Counted from the first letter of the stretch, positions 1 through 9,412 are shown. The stretch is 50,656 nucleotides of DNA from Limivivens faecihominis (GCF_020686945.1 NZ_JAJEPR010000024.1:1-50656), one strand, 5' to 3'. The notes: generated from the sequence alone by a model not told the origin. A program made the numbers and translations.

Positions 1-4
1 ACCA

Positions 5-218
5 TGTGCAGATATGCACAGTTTTCGCTTTCATCTCGGCAATTAAATTACCGAGGATTCCCGCTTATTTTCCTAAAATGATGATACACTGGGCCAAAAT
101 CCTCTTGTAAGCAAGCTTACATCGGATTTTGTGTCTATTTAACCCCGATATCAAATCATGCGTTGCCCGACAAATGATTTGATCAATTTTTCCGTGCCTT
201 CGATATTCTCAAAATTGA
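5..218. other. cluster of five stem-loops, no gene
   Basis: No coding sequence is supported in the first 280 bases, but five inverted repeats follow one another. They are TGTGCA/TGCACA at 5-20 with a GATA loop, CTCGG/CCGAG at 35-55, a two-part hairpin at 95-131 (CAAAATCC pairs with GGATTTTG, inside it GTAAGC with GCTTAC), ATCAAATCAT/ATGATTTGAT at 150-183, and TCAATTTT/AAAATTGA at 183-218. The fourth is followed on the plus strand by a short T run, so it could end a plus-strand transcript entering from the left. The cluster may be the 3' part of a structured RNA or a group of palindromic repeats. The strand is undecided. Confidence 0.4.
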
Positions 219-282
219 TAAAGTCATTATAAACCAAGACTCTTCGAAATGCTATGTTTACTTTGGATTATTTCTTTATAGC

Positions 283-312
283 AAAAGCCCGCATATCATC
301 GATATACGGGCT
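283..312 (-). terminator. terminator of the GH2/ROK/SIS operon
   Basis: An 11-bp stem with one mismatch (AGCCCG pairing with CGGGCT, then ATAT with ATAT) lies just past the stop codon of the SIS gene. Read on the minus strand it is followed by TTTT. The T run is short, so the terminator may be weak. Confidence 0.6.
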
Positions 313-319
313 GATCGTA

Positions 320-913
320 TTATTTTCCAAAAAAAGTTTCTTCTGTTTTCGCGCACAAATAATGATAAATCGGTAAATGATATTCCTGGATCCGATAGGT
401 TTCCTTTGCCGGTGCTTTGATACACACCGTCGAAAATCCTTCTGCAAGTCCTCCATTTTCCCCCGTCAGACTCAGCGTTTTTATTCCCATTTCTTTCGCG
501 ATTTTAAGTGCATTCACCACATTTTTGGAATTCCCGGAGGTAGAAATTCCAATCACCAGATCTTCTTTTTTTCCATAAGCATAGACTTGTTGGGCAAATA
601 CCAGATCCGGATCAGAATCATTGGAAAATGCCGTCAGGAAACCCTCCTGGCTGCACAGAGAAATTGCAGGCAAAGCTCCCTGTATTTTTTCTCTCAGCTC
701 CATGGAAATCCGTTCATCTGTCACCTGCCGCGGAAGCAGAAAGCCTTTCATCAGCTCCCCTACGATATGTTCGCTGTCGGCTGCGCTTCCCCCATTTCCG
801 CAGACAAGTACCTTTCCATGATTCTGATAAACAGCAAGCAAAAGTTCCAGCGCCTCCGCGATAGAGCCCTTGCATTTCTCCAGTTCCGGATATCGTGACA
901 ATAAGTCATTCAT
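320..913 (-). CDS. GmhA-like SIS-domain sugar phosphate isomerase
   Basis: This 197-residue cytoplasmic protein has a single sugar isomerase (SIS) fold. The motif NGGSAADSEH at residues 40-49 is the signature of the GmhA/DiaA branch, whose best-known member isomerises sedoheptulose 7-phosphate. A second SIS motif, GISTSGNSKNV, follows near residue 120. The start is the ATG at 913, which overlaps the stop of the upstream ROK gene as ATGA and so implies translational coupling. An in-frame extension upstream would run deep into the ROK gene and is not credible. Being the last gene of an operon with a mannosidase and a ROK kinase, it probably isomerises a phosphorylated sugar made by that kinase rather than building LPS heptose, which a Gram-positive does not need. 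The substrate is inferred. Confidence 0.85.
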   Translation of the reverse strand: MNDLLSRYPELEKCKGSIAEALELLLAVYQNHGKVLVCGNGGSAADSEHIVGELMKGFLLPRQVTDERISMELREKIQGALPAISLCSQEGFLTAFSNDSDPDLVFAQQVYAYGKKEDLVIGISTSGNSKNVVNALKIAKEMGIKTLSLTGENGGLAEGFSTVCIKAPAKETYRIQEYHLPIYHYLCAKTEETFFGK

Positions 914-1893
914 AGATTTATCCCCTGTTTTTTCTCTTGATCCATTCCATATGCTGCAACCGTGAGCGCTGCAACATCTCCCAATTTTTCGCCCAGTCCG
1001 GAAGGAAGGATCTGGCAACATTCCAACGACTTCGGTAAACATTCTCTTTGTAGTACTTCCCACATTGTATCCAGCAACAGTTCTTTACTTCTCACATAAA
1101 CACTTCCTAATATAATTCTTTCCGGATTTAGAAGATCAATTAAAACTGCCAGTCCCTGTCCAAGCATTTTTCCGCACTGCTGATAAACTTCCATGGCATC
1201 TTTGTTTCCTTTATTGGCGTATTCTGCAATTTCTTTTGCTGTGATCGAAGATAATTCATTTATATTTTTACAAAAAGATACTTTTTTTCCCTGTTGAAAA
1301 AGCTCTCTTGCTTTCATCATCCCCAGCTGCGCGATTCCGCCTCCTGAGCAGAAGCCTTCAAAAGACCCTTCTTTTCCGTACCCTACCGGGCCATAGTTCG
1401 CCATTCTCACATGCCCGATTTCCCCTGCCATATCACAGGCTCCTGTATACAATTCCCCATTCAAAATCAGCCCAGCGCCCATTCCTGTTCCAAAGGTAAA
1501 AAAAGCCATGTTTTTCGCACCTTTCCCTGCCCCCAGCTTCCATTCTGCCAGTGCGCAGGCATCTGCATCATTCTTCAGAAAAACAGGAATTCCAAATTCT
1601 TCTCTCAATAGATCCGCAATCGGAATCTGGTCCCACCCAGGCAGATTTGGCGGAGACAAAATCTGGCCTTTTTGTGAATCCAGCGGCCCTCCACAGCTCA
1701 CTCCAATCGCCTGAGCCGTTCCAAATCCATGAATGCTTTCTTTCACTTCCTGCAGATTTTCCTTCACATTTGTAGTCGCAAATATCTTCTTTTGAAAAAT
1801 TTCTCCCTCACTGTTTCCATAAACGACGGAGCATTTTGTTCCGCCGATATCCACGCCGATATAGCATGCTTTTTTATCCTGTTCCATCATCAT
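910..1893 (-). CDS. ROK-family sugar kinase
   Basis: The protein (327 residues from the ATG at 1893) shows the ROK kinase phosphate-binding motif DIGGTK at residues 15-20, the catalytic-loop NDADA at 108-112, the glycine-rich GTGMGAG at 136-142 and GEIGH at 157-161. There is no N-terminal helix-turn-helix, so it is an enzyme and not a repressor. The longer frame starts at a TTG (1923); the ATG at 1893 is preferred because GGGGAAGG lies 7 bases before it. The usual ROK zinc motif CxCGxxGC is missing: the aligned stretch is GYGKEGSFEGF, which also occurs in some ROK branches. It presumably phosphorylates a hexose released by the GH2 enzyme, or an N-acylhexosamine. The exact sugar cannot be read from the sequence. 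Confidence 0.85.
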   Translation of the reverse strand: MMMEQDKKACYIGVDIGGTKCSVVYGNSEGEIFQKKIFATTNVKENLQEVKESIHGFGTAQAIGVSCGGPLDSQKGQILSPPNLPGWDQIPIADLLREEFGIPVFLKNDADACALAEWKLGAGKGAKNMAFFTFGTGMGAGLILNGELYTGACDMAGEIGHVRMANYGPVGYGKEGSFEGFCSGGGIAQLGMMKARELFQQGKKVSFCKNINELSSITAKEIAEYANKGNKDAMEVYQQCGKMLGQGLAVLIDLLNPERIILGSVYVRSKELLLDTMWEVLQRECLPKSLECCQILPSGLGEKLGDVAALTVAAYGMDQEKKQGINL

Positions 1894-2033
1894 TTTTGTA
1901 CCTTCCCCATCCTTTTCTTTCAATACTGTAGAATCATCATTTCTTACGCCTCTGATATCTTCTATTTATTCCTAATGGTTCAAACATTAATTGAGGAAAT
2001 CTTCCATAAAATAATGATTATATTCTTTTAGTC

Positions 2034-2066
2034 GGCTGCATATCGATTTTTCATCAACATGCAGCC
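2034..2066 (-). other. intercistronic hairpin after the binding-protein gene
   Basis: An 8-bp perfect inverted repeat, GGCTGCAT/ATGCAGCC, sits 13 bases past the stop of the solute-binding protein and before the ROK gene. No T run follows on the minus strand, so it looks like a processing or mRNA-stabilising hairpin rather than a full terminator. It could keep binding-protein transcript levels above those of the downstream kinase. Confidence 0.5.
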
Positions 2067-2079
2067 TTATTTTCAAACA

Positions 2080-3564
2080 TTATTTCTCTTTTGTCTCCAG
2101 AAAGTCCTGATACTGATTATTTGCTGCATCCAATAAGGTCTGAAGGCCATTGGCCGCCAAAGCTTCATTGAACTCTGCAAGGATTTCATCTACATCTGCT
2201 TCGCCGCTTAATACAGTTACCTTATATTCCAGACAGGTACTTGCGATTGCACTCACTTCTGCACTGTATTCGGATGGATTAAAATAGAAACCGGTATGTT
2301 CTGTAGAAGTTGCATTGTTATTAAAATCTTTCAGAACATTTCCAATGTCCGACAATCCGGCTGCAACCTGCACATCCGTTACAGAATTGATGTAATGATT
2401 TCCCATCTGCCAGCATGCACTGCCATAAACCTGCGCTCCATATCCACTCTGGCCAACCGTAATTACACCGTTTTCATCTGACGTATAATCCACATCTTTT
2501 TCTCCAAAAGTTAAAAGATCGATAAATTCTTTATTTCCATAAGCAAAATTTAATACCTGCATGGCAGCTTCGGGATTATCAGAAGTTGCAGAGATAGCAT
2601 TTCCCCATCCTCCAGGGAAATCACAGAATGTACGAACTGCATTTTCATCAAATAAAACTTTATCGAATTTACAATTTCCAACGCTATACTGTTCAACAGT
2701 TCCGGGTTTCATGCGGGCAATACGGCAGAAAATCTGTCCTTCGTTCCAGAACAAAGCACTCGCATCCGCTGTAGTATCCGTAAAGACATAACCTTCTTCA
2801 TTCCATTCCCTGATTTTTTTCAAAGCGGCTACTACTTTTTCATTTTCATAAGGATTGAATATACCGCTTACATCTCCGGAAATATCCATTCCCATACAAA
2901 GATCGGAAGATCGGTTTATATCATCAAGATCCGCCATAACCATCAAAATATTTTCAGAATTTACAGTATCTACCGGATAAATATCAGGTGCCATCTCTTT
3001 TACTTTTGCAAAAACTGCATCCAAATCATCAATAGATTTTACCATACTCATGTCAATTCCGCAGTCTTCCGCAATTTTTGTATTGTAATATACTCCGCGC
3101 CATTGAGCAAATTCGTGCGCAACCGGAGTCGCATAGAGAGCACCATTATAACGGCAAGCATCAATAATATCATTTCCCATAGCATCCACTACGGAAGAAA
3201 GCTTATTCGTCAAATCCTCCTCTGTAATTTCATAAATGCCACCATTGATTGCATAATTGTTTATTGTCGCGATATCTCTGTTAAAAATATCAAATTCTTC
3301 TCCGCTTACAATCATATTGGAAATCGTCTGATCATAGTTGTCCCATCCAAGCCATTTCACTTCAAAATCCACATCAATTCCGGCATCATTTAATAATTTT
3401 GTCCCTGCCTCGCTAATTCTTTCTTCTGAATCACAAAGATTTCCTACTGCATACCAAGTAATTGTTGGGCGTTCCTCCGCTTTTACCGGCAAAATCCAGT
3501 ATTTTCCCGAAATCACTGCTGTCATAACTACCATTGTCATTGTCAGAACCTGTTTTTTCTTCAT
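2080..3564 (-). CDS. CUT1 extracellular solute-binding protein, DUF3502 type
   Basis: This 494-residue protein is an extracytoplasmic sugar-binding component of a CUT1 ABC importer. Residues 1-30 form a Sec signal peptide ending in a basic/alanine segment (PVKAEE), and the mature protein begins with the beta strand typical of family 1 binding proteins (TITWYAVGN). The C-terminal 90 residues match the DUF3502 pattern: GFYFNPSEY, then a SGEADVDEIL block and an amphipathic tail. There is no lipobox cysteine, although most Gram-positive binding proteins are lipoproteins. The start is the ATG at 3564 with AGGAGG 8 bases upstream. Unusually the gene lies after both permease genes. Binding specificity is unknown; the adjacent GH2 suggests beta-mannosides. 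Confidence 0.85.
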   Translation of the reverse strand: MKKKQVLTMTMVVMTAVISGKYWILPVKAEERPTITWYAVGNLCDSEERISEAGTKLLNDAGIDVDFEVKWLGWDNYDQTISNMIVSGEEFDIFNRDIATINNYAINGGIYEITEEDLTNKLSSVVDAMGNDIIDACRYNGALYATPVAHEFAQWRGVYYNTKIAEDCGIDMSMVKSIDDLDAVFAKVKEMAPDIYPVDTVNSENILMVMADLDDINRSSDLCMGMDISGDVSGIFNPYENEKVVAALKKIREWNEEGYVFTDTTADASALFWNEGQIFCRIARMKPGTVEQYSVGNCKFDKVLFDENAVRTFCDFPGGWGNAISATSDNPEAAMQVLNFAYGNKEFIDLLTFGEKDVDYTSDENGVITVGQSGYGAQVYGSACWQMGNHYINSVTDVQVAAGLSDIGNVLKDFNNNATSTEHTGFYFNPSEYSAEVSAIASTCLEYKVTVLSGEADVDEILAEFNEALAANGLQTLLDAANNQYQDFLETKEK

Positions 3565-3666
3565 TCTTTCATCCTCCTTAAAAGATAATTTGATTTTTAT
3601 TGTTCCGAAATTCTATCATTCGGAACCTGAAACTCCACACCTGGAATTTTCATTTCCTTCTCTTTC

Positions 3667-4584
3667 CTATCCTTTTACAGCTCCAACCGTAAGTCCTTTT
3701 ACAAAATATTTCTGAAAAAACGGATAAGCTAAAACAATCGGCCCAATTGTTACAATACACATTGCCATACGAATCCCCTCTGAAGGCATATTAGCCAGCA
3801 TAAGTCCTGCACTTCCCCCAACCTTATCCATATTTGCTTTTAAATACTGTGCACTGGTCAGCATGGAATACAACATATATTGCAAATTGTGCATTGACGT
3901 ATCTTTTATATAGAGAGAAGGTGTATACCAGTCATTCCAGATTCCAATTGCTGTAAATAGTCCTACTGTTGCCAAGCCTGGTTTACACAATGGAATCACA
4001 ATTTTAGAAAAGATTTTTGGCTCCCCGGCCCCATCAATCTTTGCTGCATCCACCAGATCATCTGGAATCGAAGATGTCATAAAGGTTCTCAACAAGATCA
4101 TATTCCAGGCACTCATAAGATAAGGCAAAATATAGACAAAATAATTATTTTTCATATACAAAATCTGTGTATACACCATGTAACTAGACACTGCTCCACC
4201 ATTAAAGATCATGGTAAAAAAAGCAATAAACGAAAATATTTTTCGATATTTAAAATATTTTCTGGACAGCGGATATGCAAACATCGCTGTAACAATTAAA
4301 GAGAGAATCGTGCCTGATAAAGTGGCCCCGATTGTAATTCCATAAGCACGCAACAACATTCCAGATTTTGAAAACACATAATCGTATGCCGCAAAACTCA
4401 ATTCTTTTGGTATCACCCGATATCCCTGTAAGTTCAGTGAACTTTCTGAACTAAAGGAAACGCCGAGAACCAGAAGAAACGGTACAATACATAAAACTGA
4501 CCATACAATAAATATCAGGTTTAATACAGCATCCGCCTGCCATGGTATCGTATTTACGCTTTTTAATTTCTTTTTTCTCTTCAT
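3667..4584 (-). CDS. CUT1 ABC sugar permease, YtcP/GanQ type
   Basis: A 305-residue inner membrane protein with about six hydrophobic helices, the second permease subunit of the importer. The ATPase-docking EAA loop is visible as VDAAKIDGAGEPKIF followed by IPLCKPG. The C-terminus PFFQKYFVKGLTVGAVKG is the standard ending of this subfamily. An upstream TTG at 4596 would give a 4-base overlap with the preceding gene, but the ATG at 4584, with GAGG six bases before it, is the likelier start. It is expected to pair with the 321-residue permease just upstream and to need an ATPase encoded elsewhere. Confidence 0.9.
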   Translation of the reverse strand: MKRKKKLKSVNTIPWQADAVLNLIFIVWSVLCIVPFLLVLGVSFSSESSLNLQGYRVIPKELSFAAYDYVFSKSGMLLRAYGITIGATLSGTILSLIVTAMFAYPLSRKYFKYRKIFSFIAFFTMIFNGGAVSSYMVYTQILYMKNNYFVYILPYLMSAWNMILLRTFMTSSIPDDLVDAAKIDGAGEPKIFSKIVIPLCKPGLATVGLFTAIGIWNDWYTPSLYIKDTSMHNLQYMLYSMLTSAQYLKANMDKVGGSAGLMLANMPSEGIRMAMCIVTIGPIVLAYPFFQKYFVKGLTVGAVKG

Positions 4585-4592
4585 ATGCCACC

Positions 4593-5558
4593 TCAAAACA
4601 GTGCATAATCTTCATCTATTTTTTTGACAATCCAGTTTGTCAGCACCACCAGAATAAATCCAACAATAGACTGGAAAAATGCTGCAGCTGCTGCGTAATT
4701 GATAGAAGAAACACTATTTCCAGAAATCAAGTTTGTATACACATATGTATCCATAGTAGAAACCGCTTTTGTTAAAATACCATTTAATCCCAACTGCGGC
4801 ACCGTATAAAATAAGCCAATATCTGTATTAAATATTTTTCCAATGTTCATAAGGGTAAGAATAATAACCATCGGTCTTAATAAGGGTAAAGTAATTGACT
4901 TAATTTGTGTCCATTTCCCCGCTCCGTCAATTGCTGCCGCATCAAAAATACTGGTATCAATGTTATTGATACTGGCCAGATACATCACACTTCCATAACC
5001 CGCACCTTTCCAGATATTTATGAAAGTTAATATAAAGGGCCAATATTTTGGACTGGAATACCATTTAATCGGATTCTTTCCAAAAGCTGGCAAAACAGCA
5101 CTATTCATCAATCCATTCGTATGATTTAAAAAAGCGGTGACAATACCTGTCATGACTGCCCAGGACATAAAGTAGGGCAAAAACATAATTGTCTGATAAA
5201 CTTTTCTACCATACTGGCTTCTCAATTCATTTAGAGAAATAGCAAAAAACAATGCAATAACCAAGCCTAATACAATAAACGCCAGATTATATAAAAGCGT
5301 ATTTTTTAAAATTACCGGTGCATATGTACTCTTGAAAAAAGCTTTTAAATTGCTAAGTCCTACCCATTCTCCAAAGAATGCAAACTTTTTGAAATTGATT
5401 TTTTCAAATGCCATAACAATACCGGCCATTGGAAGATAATTGTTAAAAAATAAAACAATCAAGCCTGGAACTAACATCAAAAACAAAAAACGATTCTTTT
5501 TCCATTCAGAGCACCTGCCTTGTTCAGATCCTGTTCCTGTACTCTTTTTATGTTTCAT
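4593..5558 (-). CDS. CUT1 ABC sugar permease, LplB type
   Basis: This 321-residue membrane protein is the first permease subunit of the mannoside-locus importer. A basic N-terminus (about 25 residues) is followed by six predicted membrane helices. The EAA loop reads FDAAAIDGAGKWTQIKSI followed by TLPLLRP, and the protein ends in the acidic DEDYALF tail characteristic of LplB-type subunits. It follows the GH2 gene by 10 bases, so the two are cotranscribed. The substrate is inferred from the operon only. Confidence 0.9.
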   Translation of the reverse strand: MKHKKSTGTGSEQGRCSEWKKNRFLFLMLVPGLIVLFFNNYLPMAGIVMAFEKINFKKFAFFGEWVGLSNLKAFFKSTYAPVILKNTLLYNLAFIVLGLVIALFFAISLNELRSQYGRKVYQTIMFLPYFMSWAVMTGIVTAFLNHTNGLMNSAVLPAFGKNPIKWYSSPKYWPFILTFINIWKGAGYGSVMYLASINNIDTSIFDAAAIDGAGKWTQIKSITLPLLRPMVIILTLMNIGKIFNTDIGLFYTVPQLGLNGILTKAVSTMDTYVYTNLISGNSVSSINYAAAAAFFQSIVGFILVVLTNWIVKKIDEDYALF

Positions 5559-5568
5559 TTTGCCTTCC

Positions 5569-7884
5569 TCACTCTCTTCTTATAATCCCGGCCTTTTCTG
5601 CATATTTTAGGTAAGCCACTTTATCAAAGGGTGCCTTCCAGGTTACAAAGTGATTAAAGAACCTTTTCCCTTCTGTCTTCCATTCTATTTTATAGAAAGC
5701 TTTCCTTTTTCTACTGTCAAGCAAAGCAATTTCCACACAGGAATCGGCTGGAAGGAAGGCATCTCCTTCTGCTGCCACCACATCACAGGTGACATCTGTC
5801 ACACAATAGTGAATCTTTTCTCCTGTCGGAAGATCATTTGACGCCATCAAATGGATATTTCCATTTTCTTCCGGTTCATCACACAGCAAAACGACTCTTT
5901 CCTGAGAACGCTTGATGTAATCATAGGCCAGTTTTTTATCAAAATAGTAGTCTACTACCGCATCCGAAAACTGCGGACAGCCGTCGAGCACATTCCACCA
6001 GATGATTCCCGTTCTCTTCCATTTTCCAATCCGAAAACGTTCAATAAAATACTTCTTTGCCTCTGCCTGGGAAATCTGGCTCAGGAAAGAAAACTCTTCC
6101 AGATCCTTTGCCTCACATCCAAAAAGCACCCGGATCTGACTTGCCATCAGCTCAATCCGGTATGCATACGGTTCCTCCATTTTCTCCGTCGGACTGGATG
6201 CATGAAGCAGCCATTCTCCATTCAGCTGGTACGGCCATAATGCTTTTTCTGAAATAAATTTTCGGATGGATTTCACAGAAGGACAGCCATGGTAACCGGT
6301 TTCTGAAGCAAAATGTGCAATCGCATTTTTATAAAAATCGCCTTTGTAATAATCGCGCGGTCCCCACAGATGCTGTTCCGGAATTCTGGAATCTCCTGCA
6401 TGATTTTTAAAAGCCACCTCATCAATGTACGGAGAACTGGGAAGATATTCTCTAACATAATCATTCATACGAAGTACTTCCGGGATAACCCTCCGTGTAT
6501 TGCGGTTGCTGTTTGGATCCACCCTTCCATTCGTTCCCCAGAGAATCGCTGTATCATTTTCATTGTCTCCGGACCACAGCGCAAGGCACGGATGCTGACG
6601 GAGCCTTCGCACATGGAACGTCACTTCTTTTTCCAGCTTTTTCAAAAATTCTTCCGACTGAGGATATCTTCCGCATGCTTCCATAAAATCCTGCCATACA
6701 AGAATTCCTTTTTCATCGCAGATTTCATAAAACTCATCCGATTCGTAATAGCCTCCGCCCCAGCAGCGGATCATATTACAATCCAGATCCAGCACCAGGT
6801 CCAGAGCCGGTTTGATTTTATCTTTTCCTCTGGATGGGAAAGAATCCAACGGAACCCAGTTTGTTCCAAGGATGAAAATTTTTTTGTGATTCACAAGGAA
6901 ACAGAATTCTCCCTCCCCTTTTTCACTGGTAAGGCTTGTCCGATCGAGTTCCACGCTGCGGACTCCGAAACGGAAGGACCTGGAAGCAAGGAGCGTTTTC
7001 TCCTGTTTCAGGCGAACTTCCACCTCATATAAGTTTTGTTCTCCTGTTCTTCTCGGCCACCACAGCTTCGGATTCTCCAAGGCAATTCGTAAATGACCGG
7101 CAATTCCCCAGACATCTGTTTTTTCAAAAAAATGTGAGTTTCCACAGGTACCTTCTATCTCCAGCGTCAGTCCTGCATACGCAAGCTCATCCAGATCCAG
7201 TTCATAAAAATACTCCAATTCGCATGTTTGCAAATCTTCCGATAATTCTCTTGTAAAAAGATAACTCTGTTTCCATGTAATCTCATCTTTTTCTGTGATC
7301 CGTACATCTTTCCAGATCCCCCCGGAAAGCATCCGCGGGAAAATATCCCACCCAAACATATAGGCCGCTTTCCGAATATACATGGCATCCATCTGATATT
7401 TTTGCGTATCTACATACAATGGATAATCATAGTTTCTTGCCTCTACCGCAATTGGAAGAATATGTACCAGAATTTCATTCGTCCCTTTTTTCCATTCATT
7501 TCCGGGAATCAGAAAAACCTGTGGCAGGAACATATTATCGGCTTTTGCCAAGAGTCTGCCATTGAGATAAATTTCTGCAACAGTATCAATTCCTTCAAAC
7601 TCCAGCAGATACTCTTTCTGATCTTCCGCATGAAACGTAAAGGTTTTTCCATAAAACAGATGATTCCTTTCTCTTCCACGTTCCTGAAGAAGGTTTTCTC
7701 CAAAAAACGGATTTTCTATCAGATGCTGCTTTTCCAAATCTAGTTCATAATTGCCAGGAACGGTACCATTCACCACCAGGATTCCCTTTTTCTCAAGGGT
7801 TTCCAAATCTTTGATCTCAAGCTTTAATTTTCGGTACTCTTCATCGGTACAAATCCCCAAGCGCCATACACCATTCAGATTCAT
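5569..7884 (-). CDS. GH2 beta-mannosidase-like glycoside hydrolase
   Basis: This roughly 771-residue cytoplasmic enzyme has the GH2 order: a jelly-roll domain (about 1-190), an immunoglobulin-like domain (200-310) and a TIM barrel. Counting from the TTG codon that precedes the ATG, the acid/base region reads LWSGDNEND with Glu443, and the nucleophile region reads FASETGYHG with Glu529. The 86-residue spacing and both contexts fit the beta-mannosidase branch (family consensus W.G.NE and SEFG) rather than beta-galactosidase. No signal peptide is seen, so it would act on imported oligosaccharides. The ATG at 7884 follows TTG at 7885-7887; either is within range of GGAGGAGGG. It is the first gene of a six-gene operon and is divergent from a ROK repressor. 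Exo-mannosidase activity is a family inference. Confidence 0.82.
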   Translation of the reverse strand: MNLNGVWRLGICTDEEYRKLKLEIKDLETLEKKGILVVNGTVPGNYELDLEKQHLIENPFFGENLLQERGRERNHLFYGKTFTFHAEDQKEYLLEFEGIDTVAEIYLNGRLLAKADNMFLPQVFLIPGNEWKKGTNEILVHILPIAVEARNYDYPLYVDTQKYQMDAMYIRKAAYMFGWDIFPRMLSGGIWKDVRITEKDEITWKQSYLFTRELSEDLQTCELEYFYELDLDELAYAGLTLEIEGTCGNSHFFEKTDVWGIAGHLRIALENPKLWWPRRTGEQNLYEVEVRLKQEKTLLASRSFRFGVRSVELDRTSLTSEKGEGEFCFLVNHKKIFILGTNWVPLDSFPSRGKDKIKPALDLVLDLDCNMIRCWGGGYYESDEFYEICDEKGILVWQDFMEACGRYPQSEEFLKKLEKEVTFHVRRLRQHPCLALWSGDNENDTAILWGTNGRVDPNSNRNTRRVIPEVLRMNDYVREYLPSSPYIDEVAFKNHAGDSRIPEQHLWGPRDYYKGDFYKNAIAHFASETGYHGCPSVKSIRKFISEKALWPYQLNGEWLLHASSPTEKMEEPYAYRIELMASQIRVLFGCEAKDLEEFSFLSQISQAEAKKYFIERFRIGKWKRTGIIWWNVLDGCPQFSDAVVDYYFDKKLAYDYIKRSQERVVLLCDEPEENGNIHLMASNDLPTGEKIHYCVTDVTCDVVAAEGDAFLPADSCVEIALLDSRKRKAFYKIEWKTEGKRFFNHFVTWKAPFDKVAYLKYAEKAGIIRRE

Positions 7885-7887
7885 CAA

Positions 7888-8187
7888 ATAATATTCCCTC
7901 CTCCTGCATTTTATAATCTGCTATACAAATCCCGGTTCTTTCTCTTAGAATTTTTTTTAAAAATTCTTTTTCTTTCCTTTATTTTAGTTTGAACTTTATT
8001 TTTATTCAATTTATTATTGTTTTTCTTTATTTTTTTGTGCATCTTGTCTGTTCCATATCTCTTCAGAAGGTCATTCTGTCAACCTTTGCTTTCCATTGAT
8101 AAATATTTAATACATCAGATTTACAAATATTTCAAAAAGAAATACAATGATGCTATCAGGTATTGATTCTTCATAAGGAGGGATCCT
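7888..8187. promoter_or_regulatory. divergent promoter region, GH2 operon and ROK repressor
   Basis: This 300-base AT-rich gap separates the minus-strand GH2 operon from the plus-strand ROK repressor, the usual place for the repressor to control both. The plus-strand promoter is clear at 8120-8148. On the minus strand a ribosome binding site GGAGGAGGG is seen just before the GH2 start, but no convincing -35/-10 pair was found. No long inverted repeat that could be named as the operator was recognised. Confidence 0.5.
8120..8148 (+). promoter_or_regulatory. sigma-A promoter of the ROK repressor
   Basis: TTTACA at 8120-8125 and TACAAT at 8143-8148 are separated by exactly 17 bases and lie about 40 bases before the start codon, which has a strong AAGGAGGG site. 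Confidence 0.65.
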
Positions 8188-9390
8188 ATGGCAAAAGAGA
8201 CAAAAAACAAAGAAAGTCAAATCAGCAACACACTGATCTATCTGATTGCCACCAGTCAGAAAACGATTACGCGCACAGACCTTGCAGAAAAAACGGGATT
8301 AAGTAAGATGACAATCAGCAATCATATCAATGATCTGATACAGATGGGAATTATCTCCGAACAGCCCACAAACATAGTTTATGATCATTCTGCAGGAAGA
8401 AAAGCCATTCCTTTGCAGATTTCTTCTTCTTCCCCTTGTATTTTAGGCATTCTGATCAAACGAGAATTTTGTCAGTCCATTCTGGCCGACGTATCTGGAA
8501 AAATCATCGATATGACCCAGACTCGCTTTTCTCCCCATATGACCAGGGATGAATTTATCCAGATTCCAATTGCTCAGTATGAAAAACTGTTTTCCCGTGC
8601 CAGAAGACCTCTGATCGGATGTGGAATTTCCTGTGTCGGCCCCGTAGATAACAAAAGCGGATATATTTTAAATCCTCCTAATTTTTACGGCATTACAAAT
8701 GTTCCAATTGTTTCCATTCTCAAAAATATAACCCACCTCCCCACATTTCTCATTCATGACGCTGATTCCGGTGCTCTGGTAGAAAAACTTTACGGACGTG
8801 GGATTCCCTATGATAACCTGATTTATATCCATATCGCCTACGGGATCGGAGCCGGTTTCATCTTAAATGGCAAACTTTTCAGTGGATTTTCCGGAAGGAG
8901 CGGAGAAATCGGCCATACTTCCATAAACTTCCATGGACCTGTTTGCAGTTGTGGAAAGAGAGGCTGCCTGGAATTATATGCCAGCATCCCGCAAATGCAG
9001 AAAAAGATCGCAGAGCTGCTTCCTTTTTTCAAAAATTCTCCGTTCCAGAAAATTACAGAACCTTCCTGGAACGATATCCTAAAGCTTTCATTAGATGGAG
9101 ATCCCATTGCTTCTATCGCTCTGGACGAATTCTGCACTTACCTCAGCTATGCTCTGGCAAATACGTTAAATCTTCTGGACTTTTCAACCATTATCATCGG
9201 ATATGACTCTCCGGAAAATAGCGACATTCTGGAAAAAATCTTATATGAAAAGTTAAAAAGTTCTCTGAATATGCCAGGTTCCAAGCTGGAAATTTTTCAT
9301 TCTCGCTTCAATGGGGAGGCTCCGCTTCTTGGGTCCATTGCCGTTGTCGCCAATGAAATTTTTTCACACCAGCTGAAACTACTTCCCTGA
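8188..9390 (+). CDS. ROK-family transcriptional repressor (NagC/XylR type)
   Basis: The 400-residue protein begins with a winged helix-turn-helix (about residues 15-75, recognition part KTGLSKMTISNHINDL) fused to a ROK sugar-sensing domain. The ROK zinc motif is intact (CSCGKRGCLE, around residue 253), as are the inducer-pocket motifs NPPNF and HDADSG. Its position, divergent from a GH2/transport/kinase operon, argues that it represses that operon and is released by the incoming sugar or its phosphate. The start is the ATG at 8188 with AAGGAGGG immediately upstream. The inducer is not known. The protein ends just before a shared bidirectional terminator. Confidence 0.88.
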   Translation: MAKETKNKESQISNTLIYLIATSQKTITRTDLAEKTGLSKMTISNHINDLIQMGIISEQPTNIVYDHSAGRKAIPLQISSSSPCILGILIKREFCQSILADVSGKIIDMTQTRFSPHMTRDEFIQIPIAQYEKLFSRARRPLIGCGISCVGPVDNKSGYILNPPNFYGITNVPIVSILKNITHLPTFLIHDADSGALVEKLYGRGIPYDNLIYIHIAYGIGAGFILNGKLFSGFSGRSGEIGHTSINFHGPVCSCGKRGCLELYASIPQMQKKIAELLPFFKNSPFQKITEPSWNDILKLSLDGDPIASIALDEFCTYLSYALANTLNLLDFSTIIIGYDSPENSDILEKILYEKLKSSLNMPGSKLEIFHSRFNGEAPLLGSIAVVANEIFSHQLKLLP

Positions 9391-9412
9391 TCCGTTGCCT
9401 TTTTCCCCACGC

